From: Diprion similis
Lineage: Eukaryota; Arthropoda; Insecta; Hymenoptera; Diprionidae
Reading direction: 5' to 3'
Length of the DNA: 64,000 nt
Assembly: GCF_021155765.1 (NCBI RefSeq)
Contig: NC_060110.1
Coordinates: 22,962,001 to 23,026,000 of the forward strand
This document shows, one piece after another, positions 46,440-60,009 of this stretch. Under the pieces are notes generated by a model. The model saw nothing but the letters and a program-made list of their open reading frames with translations, did no database searches and had not been told where the DNA came from. How positions within the stretch are numbered: the stretch's first letter is position 1; each line of letters opens with the position of its first letter. A program made the translations under genes and the position numbers.

Positions 46440-48954
46440 GTTAGTGAGTTGTTCGCCAATTGTTATGCATATATACCGATACGTCTCTTTTATTTACCAT
46501 CGCGGAAAAAAATTTCCTGCGTTCTTTTCTTTTCGCTGATTGTGAGTATTCTTTCGTTGGTAAGCGTGTAGAGCGAGTGCTTCTCTTTTGTTTTCAATAT
46601 CGTTATGTTTTGTTTTGATATATCGCATATTTGTTGATTACGTGCGATTACGAATCGAGACGAAGATCAAGTTTGTATAAAAAATCGTTGATTCGGAACT
46701 AGAGATTTTTTTTCGCTTTTCAAATTCACTTGAAACCGTATCAACTCACGTTATTTCAAAATCAAATTCTCCCAAGTCGTTAAATAGATTTGCGAGACAG
46801 TCGAATACTTTTCGATGTTCACATCACTCCTTACAGCGTTACTAACTTCAACTTGGTCAATCAATGGCGCCACTTTTGAACAGATTAATGCATCGATGAG
46901 TATCGAGTCGCCCCACGTGCTCGATTCTGTTAGATACTTTCAGTAATTGTTACACGAACACATTGCCTTTGTTTACTACTTTGTTTAACGGTTTATCACA
47001 CTGTGATAATTATACTCGTGCTCTGAATATAAACGAAGTAAATTATACATGTACTTTAATGCGATGAAACTCGTCAGGCAATGTCTGATTACAGAGGCTC
47101 AAGATGTTCGTTCTTATCAGCTCATTTCCCGCAGCTCAGGGCTCTCAGCATTGCGTCAGTTTCCTCGTTGTTATATTATTATTCTTTCTTACGTTAGTTT
47201 TCATCGTGAAACGAGAAGACGATAGACTAAATTGATGGTAATATCGCGGATTTATTTATGACGATGCGAGTCGTGCGGCGTCAGTTAATTTGGGTACACA
47301 TATATGTATATTCCCAGAATTTATAATGTGTCTCGTATATACAGAATGTATATTGTATACGCATGTATAATTCCATACCTATATAAATACACACACTCAC
47401 ACGCATATTTATATATATATATATATAGGCTAAATCATTATATTGTGCGGAGAAAGCAGCGCGTGATATAATTATTGTCGCAACGGCTGCGAACTGCATT
47501 GCAGTGAGAAAGAAAAAACTGGCTTGAAATATTAAACTTTCAAACGCGTGTATAAGTTGAAATTGAAATTGAAATTAACTTCTTGACCGATTGAGAAAAA
47601 AATTTAATGTAAAGGATAAACGTTAAATCAAGGCAAATATATATACATTAACACAGAGTCATTAAATTCGTAACTCCGTTTTTCACTTTCGTTCCTTAAT
47701 ACATATATGTATACTGTCAAGAATAAAAGCGAAAAAACGAAGTACAACGTACACGGTAAAGAGGAGAAAAAATCGCTGTCATTATATTACATTCGGGACA
47801 ATAATCACAGTGCGTACAATGAACGAATTTTTGTTTTTTCTTTTTTCTTTTTTTTTTTTATCATACTCTACGGTCTTGAACGTGTACGGAATAAAACTGG
47901 CCATAATGACATATTTATACACGTGTTTATATATATATATATCGTTCCGAAAGAGAAATAACGATATGATATTCAACGATATCGAGCGAATGAAAAATCT
48001 GTGTCGATATTTAAAAATCTTAACACGAGTCACGATGCGTAAGTTGCGTCATATTTTTTTTAGTTTGTTTGGTTTTTTTTCTATCGTTGTCGTCTCTTTA
48101 TATTGGCACGTATATTGTAGAATTCGTTGACTTCTGGTTTTCTAGAAGTGAGTGAACGAAGAGACGAGTTCAGTATTTATTTATTTATTTATTTATTTAT
48201 TTACGAGGCTGATGGAAGTTGTCTAGGAAAGAAGTTAATGGATAAGGAAGAAACGTATGAGAAATGAAATCTCTTACGTCATTTCGTAGAATTTTAATGA
48301 CGTAGTGGTTGAATTAGCAAATTGTATAACATATATACAAATTACAAATATTCGTTGACAATTGTCAAAACTTTTTTTTATTCACCCTTTTTTCTCTTCT
48401 TCAAATCCCATTCGAACGTACAGAAATCTTATTTGAAAATTTTCAACTAGTCTGAAGTTAGTCAGTAACGTCAGCGTAACGAAACATTGGAGAAAAGAAA
48501 AGAAAAAGAAAAGAAAAGAAGAAAAAAAAACTCACTATCTTGCAATAATTGCAGTGAGTTTGAAGAAGTGGGCAAGAATTTTTAAAATATAAATTTATTC
48601 TTTCTTATTAAAATTAACTGCGTTTAAGAGATTCTTGTAATTACGAAATAACGACTCTTTTTTTCCGAAACATGAATCATTGCAATAACGTATAGCTAAC
48701 TTTAGTCTAACAATTAAAAAAAAAAAAAAAATCAAAATCGTAATACACTTTCCCCTACTGTACATTCGATTCACTGAACCGTATTAACGGCTGCACACAC
48801 AATAGAAAAAAATCAATACTCGTACATTATATTATTCAGAATGAGCAGTGATAATTGGACCCAAGCCGATTAACCGTGTTAAATTTACACCTTTAGATTC
48901 ATTGATAAATTGCTCGGGATAAATTGCGTCTCTCTTTCTCTCTCTCTGTGCATA

Positions 48955-48957
<3 letters not shown>

Positions 48958-49020
<63 letters not shown>

Positions 49021-49024
49021 TATA
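48958..49024. repeat. (TA)n microsatellite
   Basis: More than thirty nearly uninterrupted TA units; the longest of several TA arrays in the right part of the window. Confidence 0.97.
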
Positions 49025-49427
49025 GTAAGACGCCGCCTGCGAGCATTCATATTATAATAGTTTTTTTTATTTTTTTTTTCTGTACTTTTTATCTCAACGA
49101 TTGCGGATAAAGTCGGCGTCTCCATCCCTTCTTCGTAACCCTCGCATAGGGCTTCGAACCCTTTTTATCGTTGCGTCGTCGTCGCGCTGACCTTGTCGTT
49201 ACAGTGAAGGGTTTGAGTCGTTCGCGAATCCGTCCTAGTCGTGCTGTACTTGATAATAAATTATCGAATGCTGTTCGATGCATTTACATGTATTCAAAAA
49301 TTTCCTTATCTGATATATAGCTACTCCGATTTTAAATCTTGCGATTTGCATTATATTTTATATAATCTCGTATTTTATTAACAATTGAATTGGGTAATTG
49401 GGATTCAATTATTTTGACTAATTCTAC

Positions 49428-49458
<31 letters not shown>

Positions 49459-50840
49459 GTTGTTGTTGTTGTCGTTATTGCTGTTATTATTATCACCGCG
49501 TACGTTGGATTGAATATATTTGCACGTCATACTTTTCATCAACCGTCCACATTCGCTGTTTTAATCACTTTCTGTCCGGAGTGTTGATATATGGATTTAT
49601 CTTTAAAATTACAAATTTAATTATCATACTTTGTATAATTATAGAAGTTATACTTTCTCGCGATAATTATAATTATTTATCGCAGGATGCGATTTCACGA
49701 GCTGCGATGCATACGCACAACATGCATGAACATGATATAAAGAAATATGAAAAACGTTAAAAAAAAAAAAGTTTGCAACCACGAGTTTTGGAGTCGAAAT
49801 AAAGTTTTTGCCATTTAACTTTTTTCAGTTGTTCTTTTTTTCTTTCATCACCCCTCCTCTCTACAGACCTACTATAGGCCGCAGCTGGACATTTATTGCG
49901 ATAAATTAGTCGAGCGGAAATTTTCCTATTACGTTATTTATTGCCACAAGTTTGTCAAAGCGTGATTGCGGCTTTTTACTCTAAAATTGAACCTGCCGAT
50001 CATTCGCACGGAATTTTATATTATACGCCTCGGTTGGATTATATATTGGCAATTCGCATCTGTCATATATTATGTATACATATATAAATGTGTGCTTGTG
50101 AGTGTGTGTGTGTGTTTAATATTATACATATAAATATGCAGGAATCAGCGATTGCTCGTAAATAATATAGTATAATAAAATATCGTATCTCGGTTCACGA
50201 TATTTTTTGTTATATAAAAACAAACAAAAAAATTGTCCGTTTTTTTTTATCTCTGTCAATATATTTGTACTCTACAATTTATAATCCAGCCATTTAAATG
50301 AAATTATTTTTAAAATTTTCTAAAGAAATTTTAAGAGGGTTCGTCCTGCAAAAACTCGTTATATCTGTACGTATATAACTCGAAATTTATGTTTTATATG
50401 TAGATATTATTTATTAAAATATTCGTCGCGGTTTTAACGTTCGGTGATTGAACGATATCGACGAATCAAATCGTATCTAATGGGTGAGAATATTTTTACC
50501 GTACTCTTTACCTTTTAGGTAGATATATATATATATATATATATATGTATATGCAGGGCGTGAATCGCTATTGCAATCACTGTTATTACATATACGTACA
50601 TAGTAGTCAGAGCGAATCCTAGACTTTGTGCAGACGTAGATACGCTTGCATACTCCGCAGAGCTTAGATCTATGCAGATATCGCAACGTTCATTGTTCGT
50701 CTAGTCTTTCGGTGCTGCTGCTGCAGCAGCTGATCGATATTTGGCGAATTGCCATTTTCTTTACACCACACCGTCATTCACCTCCTCTTGTCAGCAGCGA
50801 AGAGTATCTAAAGTTAACGTCTAGATCTAACGTCTAGATC

Positions 50841-50841
<1 letters not shown>

Positions 50842-50886
<45 letters not shown>

Positions 50887-50910
50887 CGTAGGTATATATA
50901 TATATATATA
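50842..50910. repeat. (TA)n microsatellite, interrupted
   Basis: TA units interrupted once by CATATACGTAGG. Preceded by a 13-bp direct repeat of TCTAGATCTAACG-like sequence. Confidence 0.95.
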
Positions 50911-51228
50911 ACGCTTGAGAAATATATTGAAAATTCTTTAAAACGTGCAGCGGTGATTACAAATCGATGGACATATTTTCAAAACTATAATAATATAATT
51001 CATTCTTTACGCATTCTCGAAAACATTCCTTTTTTTCTACTAATTTTATTTTATCTTCTTTTCTTTCCTCTGATCTACAGGTTATATTATACGTTTTTCA
51101 CAAGTAACGAAATTAATCAAATTACTATTATTATTATTATTGTTGTTGTTGTTATCAAGCCGAGAATTAAAACAATCCGTTTTTCATAATTCACATCGTG
51201 TAAAAATTTTCCGATTATCACTTGTATC

Positions 51229-51281
<53 letters not shown>
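51229..51281. repeat. (TA)n microsatellite
   Basis: About 26 uninterrupted TA units. Confidence 0.97.
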
Positions 51282-51282
<1 letters not shown>

Positions 51283-51371
51283 GTACAGGATTTACCTTGC
51301 GACGATTAGCTTTGAGTATGCATTTGAGTTGTGCTGTGCAGTGTCTCCAATGTTCTGCTCTGCGTTTAATA

Positions 51372-51392
51372 CCCCCCCCCCCCCCCCCCCCC
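51372..51392. repeat. Poly(C) tract
   Basis: Twenty-one C residues in a row. Tracts this long are error-prone in sequencing, so the exact length is uncertain. Confidence 0.9.
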
Positions 51393-52035
51393 GCTCCCTC
51401 CCTGCAGATTAATCTCTGTATTTATTCTGGCACAGTTATAAGAGTCCGCTGACCTGCAACAACAACCGTGCACTTAGCGATAACAGATGCTCGTATCTTG
51501 TACCTATGTTACATATATGTTATATATAGATGTATTATATTCATATATATATATATATATATATATATAGTAGCGGATGGTAATCAGTGATCATTACCGC
51601 TGTCGACCAATATGATTACAGTAATCGTAGATCGCATCCTTGTCGCACAGTTCGTTGGAAAATTCTTCTTCCAACGGTGAAATGCATTTGAAAATTTTTG
51701 TTGTTTTTTTTTTTTCCCTTTTTATATTTGATGTGTATGATTTGTATATAGATAAAGCTAGTGTTGACTGACCTGATTGATTGCAGAATTTTATAAAAAT
51801 ATTATCTCACGTATTGCGAAATGTAAGGTAAGTTTAGGAAAAAAAAAAAAAAAAAAAAAAAAAATTTGTTTAATTTTTTTCTTAATATTTTTTCGATTTG
51901 ATTTCTGATATGAAATCAAGCTTCCGAGTGATGATTTATAAGTCGATAATTTGACTGTACAGTTTGAGTTTAGGTTGTGTATATAGGGAATAGACGAAGA
52001 GGGAAATTCGGGAAAGCCAAAGTTCTGTTCCTCTG

Positions 52036-52068
<33 letters not shown>

Positions 52069-53861
52069 CCTTATGCATAGAGTATTCATATAGTATACCT
52101 GAAAGGCAGTCCGTCTGAACTTCACTCGGATAAATCTTCAATGAGTAGCTTCGTCAAACGTAGTTTTAGGCTCCTCTTCTAACGATGATCGCGTACCAAA
52201 GGAAAGTCTCTCAATTTGCTCGAATAAAAGAGGGAGGAACGAGAAGAAAAAAAGGAATGAAAAAAAAAAAATCTCTTTTCTTTTCTTTTCTTTTCTTTTC
52301 TTTTCGTTTCTTTGCTTTGCTTTCCCATTCAAATCACAGAGACGGTAATGACTTGACTCGGGAAAGAAGATATATATATATACGAGAACTGGAAAATACA
52401 ATGAGTTGCTTTTTCAGTTACCCACAAATATTAAGTAAGAAGTGAAAAAAAATATCTTAAACTTAACAAATATGGGAGGAAAAATGTTTTACTAGTTGAA
52501 TTCAATTTCGTTACACTTGACAAATAAATAATTAAACAAATATTTGCATTCCGATGACTTTTTTTATTACTGTTTTTTCTTTCTTTGTTTTTTTTTTTTT
52601 TTTTTTTCTTTTTCTCGACTAATCGAATGACATTTCATTGAATCAAGAAAATAGGAATAATTCAACTCTTCTCTACATTTTCATCAGTATGAAAAATCGA
52701 AACTTCGTCTAAATGGTAATCGAATTTCTAAGCAGTGAGAAAACGTGGAATGGATAGAATTCTCAAATTTTATATTGCTTTTGTAGTATATTCGAAATTT
52801 TCTGAGATGATGAATTATATAATTTGGAGTTCTCATCGTTTGTTCATGATTATGATGATCCTATGACGACCTTTCACTTCAACTTATATAGTCTCAAGAT
52901 TTTGGCAATCAAAATCGAAAAAAATGTCTTTTACTACCACATTACACCGCCATTTTCAAAAATCTGAATAAAAATCGTTTATCTGTATAAACCACAAATT
53001 CGCTCGTGTTTTAAGCCACTTCTAGCCTTCCATCGTGTAAAACAACGTGACGAAAGGTTGTCGAAAGATTTTCACCGCTGAATGAGGCTAAAAAATGGCG
53101 CCATAATTCTGATACCGTTTCCTATTAACAATCCAAAGCGTCCTTCGTTTTGCCTTGGGTCTAAGGAACTGCTACTAACAATAAGGGTGCAATCACTGGA
53201 ATGGGACCAAAAACTGTGCACCGCTGATAATGCAGATTCCGCTGATACCGACCCGCTTATCCGAGTCTCGTAAAAGGATATAGTATCTGTTAGTCTTGCA
53301 GGACTGTAAGTACAGTCAAGCACAGCTGCAAGGCGGCCAGAACTTCCTGCTTCGTGTTCCGCGGTTGTCCGAACCGGAAATGGGACTCGATTCTCCCTTA
53401 TTCACCCTCGCTATTCACAGATTCCGCTTCCGGATTCGCTTTTCGGTAAGTTTCGCAAGTTGATCTGGCAGGCAAGACGCCATTTTCGCCAAACCTCGTT
53501 CTATGTGGATTAAATCGTGGATTAAAATCGAGAATATTTTCAGGAATAGATTATTTTATTTTATCCCTTAATTTGAATTGCCGCAGTGCAGTTTTTCAAC
53601 TTTCATATGCGCTGTAGAATATTCTGGGAGGTAGGTACTGTATGGACAAAATGTTTCGGAAATCGTAACCCAGAAAAAATAACAACTCGTGACAAAAACT
53701 ATCATCTACATTTGAAAGTTAATTTCATTTAATGATATGTCAATTTTTCATCAATTTTTTGCTGTCAGTTATTTTTTATTTTAAAGTTTGAGCTACTAAT
53801 ATTAATATTAAGAGGTGCTTATTTGCGATTTTCCATTTCCCGTTTGAATGACACAGGAAAT

Positions 53862-53895
<34 letters not shown>

Positions 53896-54459
53896 TTTAG
53901 TTTGCAGTTTTATTACTCAACAACGAATTGGTGTATCGTAATGAGCAATACATATTTCTGTAGGAAATTGAACGATCTAGAAAAAAGTTCTCGAGCGGTT
54001 TTTTCGTAAATCTACTGGTTCATAATTTATTTAAGGTTAAAAATTAGTTTTGTCAAATGTTACGATCTTTTTCATTTTCACTATGAATGAAATAATGGTT
54101 GAAAAATGAAAAATATACAATATTTCTTAAAGTTCATATTACCTTCTTAACCGAGACATCAAATTTTTCTCGAAATTTCCGATTATTCAATAAGAAATAA
54201 ATTTTTATAACGTAAACTATCGTACAAAATTTATATTTTTATCAACTTTCGAACCAGTCAAGTTACTTTTTTTCCTATTAAATAAAACTGTGCTTCATAA
54301 TGCGTTCAACACGCCAAATACGAAGCTCACGAATTTTATCCGCTCATTCTCCGACAAACGTATAATAAAGAGAGGTGAGAAAAGGTGAGAAGGAATCGGC
54401 AAAAGCCACGGTGCAAAAATGAGAAACACCCGCGAACACTAGAGAAGCGCGGGGCGGGG

Positions 54460-54670
54460 CGGGGGGGGGGGGGGTCGCTTTTGTTTTTGAAACGAGAATG
54501 CTGCCTTTTGTATAATATTGTTATACCGCGGGAGGAGGAGGAGGAGGAGAAGGAGGAGGAGGAGGAAGAGAATGAGCAAAGTGAGGAAAGTGAGAAAGAG
54601 ATGCAGAGCGAAGAAGTATCTAGACATGGTGGTTGGGCAAGTGAAGGGGGGGGGGGGGGGGGGGGGATAA
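54460..54670. repeat. G-run / GGA purine tract cluster
   Basis: Two long G runs (near 54462-54473 and 54648-54666) flank a GGA/GAA-rich purine stretch (about 54530-54605). The + strand could form quadruplexes or triplexes in principle. The coding frames across it are low-complexity and not believed. Confidence 0.8.
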
Positions 54671-54962
54671 CAGCGCTTTTTGTCCGGTTTTTCCCAACTT
54701 ACTCGTTTCTCTCTCACTCTCTCTCTCTCTCGCTCTCTCTCTCCCTTTCTCTTTTCATCTTACCCTCTGCACTCTTTGTACGCAATTAACATATTCCGCC
54801 AGCAAACGGGGGTTGTGACTTTGCAATAATGGGATCATTGAACTTGCGGGACGAGATACGTGACTGCGATGCAAAATGTCTGCTAAGCCTGTCTACCGCA
54901 TATATGCAGTATGCGTGTAGTATTATACCTAAAATACATACACACATGCATGTGTGCATATA

Positions 54963-55001
<39 letters not shown>

Positions 55002-56712
55002 GATGGCGGAGATTTTAATCCTCGATATCATTCATCCCGTCACGCTCGCTCGACCCTTTTCACGGTTTGACGGTCATTTTATCGCATACCTAATTGTTCA
55101 TATATGTATACATGCGGGGATTCTTGTTTTTTTTTTTTGTTTTGTTTTTTGTTGTTTTTTTTTTTGTTTTTTTGTCAAAAACACATGAGTAACGTTTGTG
55201 AATTTTTAGCCAGAACGGCTTCGTTGATGAATTTATTTAAAACTTTATACTTTTTTTTTCTTTAGATTGCTTGTTTTCTTTTTCCCTCTTGCGTTTTTTT
55301 TTTTCTTCTTTTTTTTTCACTCTTTGTACGAAATTTTAATCCCCGAGTCGAGCCAACGATTGACGATTTTTCAAATCGCTATAATCGTCCCGTTGGTTTT
55401 CATTACACGTTACACTGTACTGCGTAAAGCTATAGTTATGTGAAATTCTCTTACAATGCCGGGATTTGATAAGATATAATTTTCCCCACGTTCGCCAAAG
55501 CTTGTATACACACATTTCTGTAATTTACAATTTATTATACATACATACATTTAATTGTACAATGTATAATATATAGGTAAGTCTTGTACAAACGTCGAGA
55601 GGGCAGATTGGTCTTTATTTAGAGCTTTTGCCGTTTGGTAAAAAACATTCGTTCCTTAATTAGAAATTCCCTTAGCGATGTAATGCAAAAAGATTGCTAT
55701 ACGTAGCTATATTATACATATATATACATATATATATCTGCGCCATAAGCAAGAAAGAAAAACACCATTTCTTATAATCTTTTCCTCTAATTCCTTTCTC
55801 ATGCACCTCACAGAAATTTTAACTTCGACTCTTGTTACTAAAAAACAATAACAAAAAAAAAAAAAAAACAAAGAATAATCGTTCCATCTGAGTTGGAATA
55901 AATTGCGTTTCAAGTTTTTTTTTTAAAAAGAATAAAGAAATTATAACACTCGCGTATTCGTAGTTTTACTTCAAGTCGTTGAGTTATAATTCGCAAAAAT
56001 CTGTGGGTAACGTTAATCGCTGCACGTGTGATAAAGAAATGATTGAAAAAAAAAAAACTAGTAAATAAATGGAGGTAAAAAAAAAAAAAAAAAAACAGCA
56101 ACTAATTTCTTTGTGAAAATTGGAGAAAACTAGAATTTTGCTCAGTATAAGTTCGAATTTTACGTGCAAAGTTGCTGCTGCTTATTGCAGAGCACTCTTG
56201 TAACTTAACTTTTAAACTCTTCTTTTCTCGTTCTTCTTTCTTATCATCTCGAGATTTTCTTAGAGTTTTCAAACAAAGTCTGCTGCTGCTGCTACTGCTG
56301 CTGTTGCTGCTGCTGCCCACAGTTTTATGGCTAATTTGAGATTAATTTACGTATAAGAGAAAATAATACCTTGAAAGTAATCACTCCACGAGTCCGCAAC
56401 GCTGCAGATGAAAGAATGAATGCTTCAAGCCTTGAAATAATTATCAAATTATGCCCACGAGTCGGCATCGTTTACATTATATATATATGTGAATTTGTTT
56501 TTTCATTTTTTTTTTCTTCTTCTCCTTCACTATATGTATAATCTTTTCGTTGTGCCCCAGTTTTTATTATACAATACATTTTTCAAGTTGATTCGTTTTG
56601 ATCGATTTCTGCTGGCCTCATATTTTCTGAATATATTGTACTTTTGAATAACGTCGCAACGATTATGGTATGGAAAAATTAATAATTCATGCTTTTCCAA
56701 AATATTGATCGA

Positions 56713-57269
56713 AAGGTTGAAGTTTCGAAAGCGTCTGTTTTTGAATTATTTGGTGGCAAAAGTTGAAGCAAAGAAATCAAACTTTTACGAAACAACAAAG
56801 TTTTGAATGGTCCAAAACCCAACGGCTCAAAGTTCTTGAACGAAAGATTCCGAAAATTCAAGTTACGATAGAGCAAAGTTCCGAAACGTAAAATATCGAT
56901 GGAATAAAATTCCGAAAGTTAAAATATATTCATACAGCCTAGTGTACTCAACGAATGGGTGTAAAAAATGTGAAAAATCGAAAATCAGAATGACCGCAGG
57001 ATTCTGAACGTAAAAATATCGAAAATCCAAAACAAAGAAAGATCAAAGTGGCGAAATTACACCAAGACAAAAATTTATGGAATCAAAAAGCTTCGATCAG
57101 TCGCAATTTCGATATTTCAGATGTTTAAACTTTCTCATTATCGCACTTTCGGAACTTTGAGCTTCGGGTTTCGGGCCATTCTCTACTTTGATGTTTCGTC
57201 AAAGTTTCTCAACCAAAAAATTCATTATTTGATGCTCTCGTAACTTTTTAAACTCCGCACTTCAACCCT
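56713..57269 (+). mobile_element. Inverted-repeat element rich in CCGAAAG words, copy B
   Basis: Related in reverse orientation to 32074-32605. It begins near AGGTTGAAGTTTCGAAAG and ends CTCCGCACTTCAACCCT. Shared interior blocks include AAATCAAACTTTTACGAAAC and AAAGATCAAAGTGGCGAAAT. It is diverged and has no coding capacity. Confidence 0.7.
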
Positions 57270-57728
57270 CACCCTGGAAATATCAATCGATTACAAATTC
57301 TGTTGGGTTGTTATCGTGTTGCTTGTCGTTTATTTGGACTTCCTAACATTTCTACACCCCGGTTGAATATGTGTAATATAAAATACGTGTGCGACCGGGT
57401 GGGGGAAACTCGGCAATATTCAAGGGATGATAAATCACTCGCGAACACACAACATTTGGGGAATTGCAAAGGTCGAAAAGTCCGGATTAGGGGCTTGAAG
57501 AAACCGCGCCGAAGACCGAAGGGGACTCCAGCGATTAGCCGTCGCTCTTTTCTTCATCCCTCCCTTTGCTTATTATACACGTTAATACACGTGTAATCCA
57601 TACTTTCTACACGACGCACTTCATCCCCAGGCATCAGGATGACGAATATTATTGATTTTTACCCTGCTGGAATTCCGTTCCCTTGAATCGCGTTCTCTTG
57701 GTGCTTTATATGTACAACATATATACAG

Positions 57729-58344
57729 TAGGGTGGCGCAAAAAAACCGACTATTTTTTTTTTTTTTCTGAGTGTTGTGTGACAAAATGTTAGTTTTTGA
57801 TGTTTTAAGAGTCCACTTCAAAGGACAGCTCAAAAAAAAAATTTTAAGAGGTCGCTTCAAATTTTAAAAAATGTCAAAAAACGTTAATAAATTAAATTAA
57901 AAAAATTATATTTTCAGTATTTTGTTTGATTTTTAATTCATGTCGTGGTGTATTGTTACCGATTCTTTCTTACTAAATAAAAGAAGAAAAATTTATGAAA
58001 ATTTAATATTAATATTAAAAGGTCGCTAGAAAAGATCTAAAGAAATGCACCAAAAAATTGAAAAAAAATTATGAGCGACCTTTCAAAATTCAAATTTTGA
58101 ACTGAAACTTTCGGAAATTTATATATTTTTTTTTTTTGTCTATAAAATTATATCGTAACGAGAAAAAAAATTTAAAAAGAAATCGATTTTTGACGATTTC
58201 TGACGTTTTAAAAAATGTGGAGCGACCTCTTGAAAATGTTTTTTTGAACTGTCCTTTGGAGTGGGCTCTTAAAACATCAAAAACTAACATTTTGTCACAC
58301 GAGACTCAAAAAAAAAAAGTTGTTGGTTCTTTTGCGCCACCCTA
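57729..58344 (+). mobile_element. hAT-like MITE, copy 3
   Basis: The element is 616 bp, starting TAGGGTGGCGC and ending GCGCCACCCTA, with a perfect 8-bp duplication ATATACAG at 57721-57728 and 58345-58352. The interior is in the same orientation as copy 1. The sequence immediately to the right (CAGGGTGAGTCAAAAGAAAG) itself resembles the end of another transposon. Confidence 0.94.
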
Positions 58345-58988
58345 ATATACAGGGTGAGTCAAAAGAAAGAAACGCCGAGAATGGGAGGAGCCTAGTTGTG
58401 TTCATGTCAAAGTAAGTTTCTTGTGTAAAAACAGTAACGACGGGACAAATTTGATTTTGCAATTATTTTCACAAGTTAAAATTGCCACGATTACCAACGT
58501 TTTCAACGGTGCGGAAGTTTCACGAATACTCGATGCTCCCGACCTCTATAAACGCGTGTTATTACACCTTAGGGTTGAAAATTTCAATTTCTGTCACTCA
58601 ACTTATAGGATTTATATCTACGCGTGTTTACACACGCATGTAAATATGGATAATACGAAATCGTATGTAGCTGCGTGTATATTCGTATCAGAATACGTAC
58701 GGGACCGAGTATATCGAAAGCAAGGTTGACATTGAAGTGAAATGAAATACGGTGTGCGAAAAATACGCAAAGTCCGGTCGACGTTTTATAATAAACGTGT
58801 TCGAATGCCTCTGTGATTGACGTTACTTCCAAGAAGGATTTTCGTTCGTACGGATAAATGCGTTACTTTTTTGGATTTTCCTTCTACTCTCCTGAAGACC
58901 GATATGTGCAAATATTCGCTGAAGACATTCATATCCATACGTATTATGCGATGTATATAGGGTAGTCGAAATGAACTGTGTATAAGTA

Positions 58989-59388
58989 CTTCGAAAACAC
59001 AATGAATGTAAAATAGTCAAATTTTGTCGTTTTTTTTTTTATTTTGCATTCTCTTCAAAAACTGCTGTCGATAGATGAAAAATGACTTGACCATTGTGTA
59101 GAGCGGAAAATTTTACATCGAAGTATGTTCTCACATGTCGGAAAATGAGTCGGATTAACAAATTAAAAAAATAGAAATTCTACTTATCGACGGTATCTAG
59201 GGAATTTTTTTGTGAAATAATTTCTGTCTTCTTTTTTAATTCGTTAATCCGACTCCGTTTCCGACATGTGAGGACATAATTCGATGTAGAATTTTCCGTT
59301 CTACACGATGGTCAAGTCATTTTTCATCTCTCGACAGCAGTTTTTGAGAAAAATGCAAAAAACTTCAAATTTGAATGTTTTCTCGAAG
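58989..59388. mobile_element. Foldback element with arms of about 150 bp
   Basis: The left arm runs from about 58989 (CTTCGAAAACAC) and contains AAAAACTGCTGTCGATAG, AATGACTTGACCAT and CACATGTCGGAAA. The right arm repeats these in reverse complement (TTTCCGACATGTG, ATGGTCAAGTCATT, CTCGACAGCAGTTTTT), ending near 59388 (CTCGAAG). The unpaired centre is roughly 50-60 bases. It has the shape of a foldback MITE; no clear target duplication was found. Confidence 0.85.
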
Positions 59389-59974
59389 CCCCGGCTACGC
59401 AGCTCAAATATGACTTCAGATTTGAGTTAGAGAGGGTCGATAACCTCCGTAAATCAAAACCTAGCCACGAGCCGAATATTTTTAATTCAGATCAATTTTG
59501 ACTAAACTATAACGAGCATGCGTTTTCACATCTGGTGGGAAATTTCAACGACTGCTATCAATTTTAAACGCCATCTGTAGCAGATCATTTTGCTCACAGA
59601 TATTTGCAAGAAATGCAAAATCTTGGCTATGCGAGTCGCGGCGTTCTTATTAGTATACATATATAATAATATCATAACAGTAATAACAACAATAATAATA
59701 ATAATAATAATGATGATGATGATGATACAAATTTGTACAGCAACGGAAATAGCCTGGCTGGCTGACGTGCGAGATTCGCAATCCAGCGGATCAAGGAAGG
59801 AAAGGAAGAGGAATTAGAAAGCCGTGATCCGATCCGGCGCCTTCTTTCACACACGCAGACCATTCCTTACGCCGTAGTCTTTTACAATTTGGTATAATTC
59901 TCCCGTCTTTCAGTTACCTCACTTAATTTACATTTCCTTTCTTAGATCTCGGTTTCGTTTCCTCCTACGTTGTC

Positions 59975-59977
<3 letters not shown>

Positions 59978-60008
<31 letters not shown>

Positions 60009-60009
60009 C
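59978..60009. repeat. (ATT)n microsatellite
   Basis: About ten ATT units followed by ATC units. Confidence 0.93.

Larger units (their letters stand above)
46440..57728. other. Probable first intron, microsatellite-rich part
   Basis: No exon could be supported. The stretch holds many simple repeats: an ATTT array (48174-48203), long TA arrays (48958-49024, 50842-50910, 51231-51281, 51544-51568, 54966-54995), ATT (49427-49458), a C run (51372-51392), CT (52037-52066), TTTTC (52277-52305), a GGA-rich purine tract (about 54530-54570) with flanking G runs near 54462 and 54645, and CTG/CAG near 56280-56312. Confidence 0.6.

Noticed and set aside
49141..49175. GGGCTTCGAACCC resembling a tRNA T-arm
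   Set aside because: No A box or cloverleaf could be built around it in either strand.
49869..49980. Possible exon after a good acceptor (CCTCTCTACAG) in the last intron
   Set aside because: The frame stops after about 33 codons, has no convincing donor and matches no family, so it was not called an exon.
54385..54789. 134-codon Glu/Ser-rich frame
   Set aside because: It is a translation of the GGA, G and CT simple repeats, not a gene.
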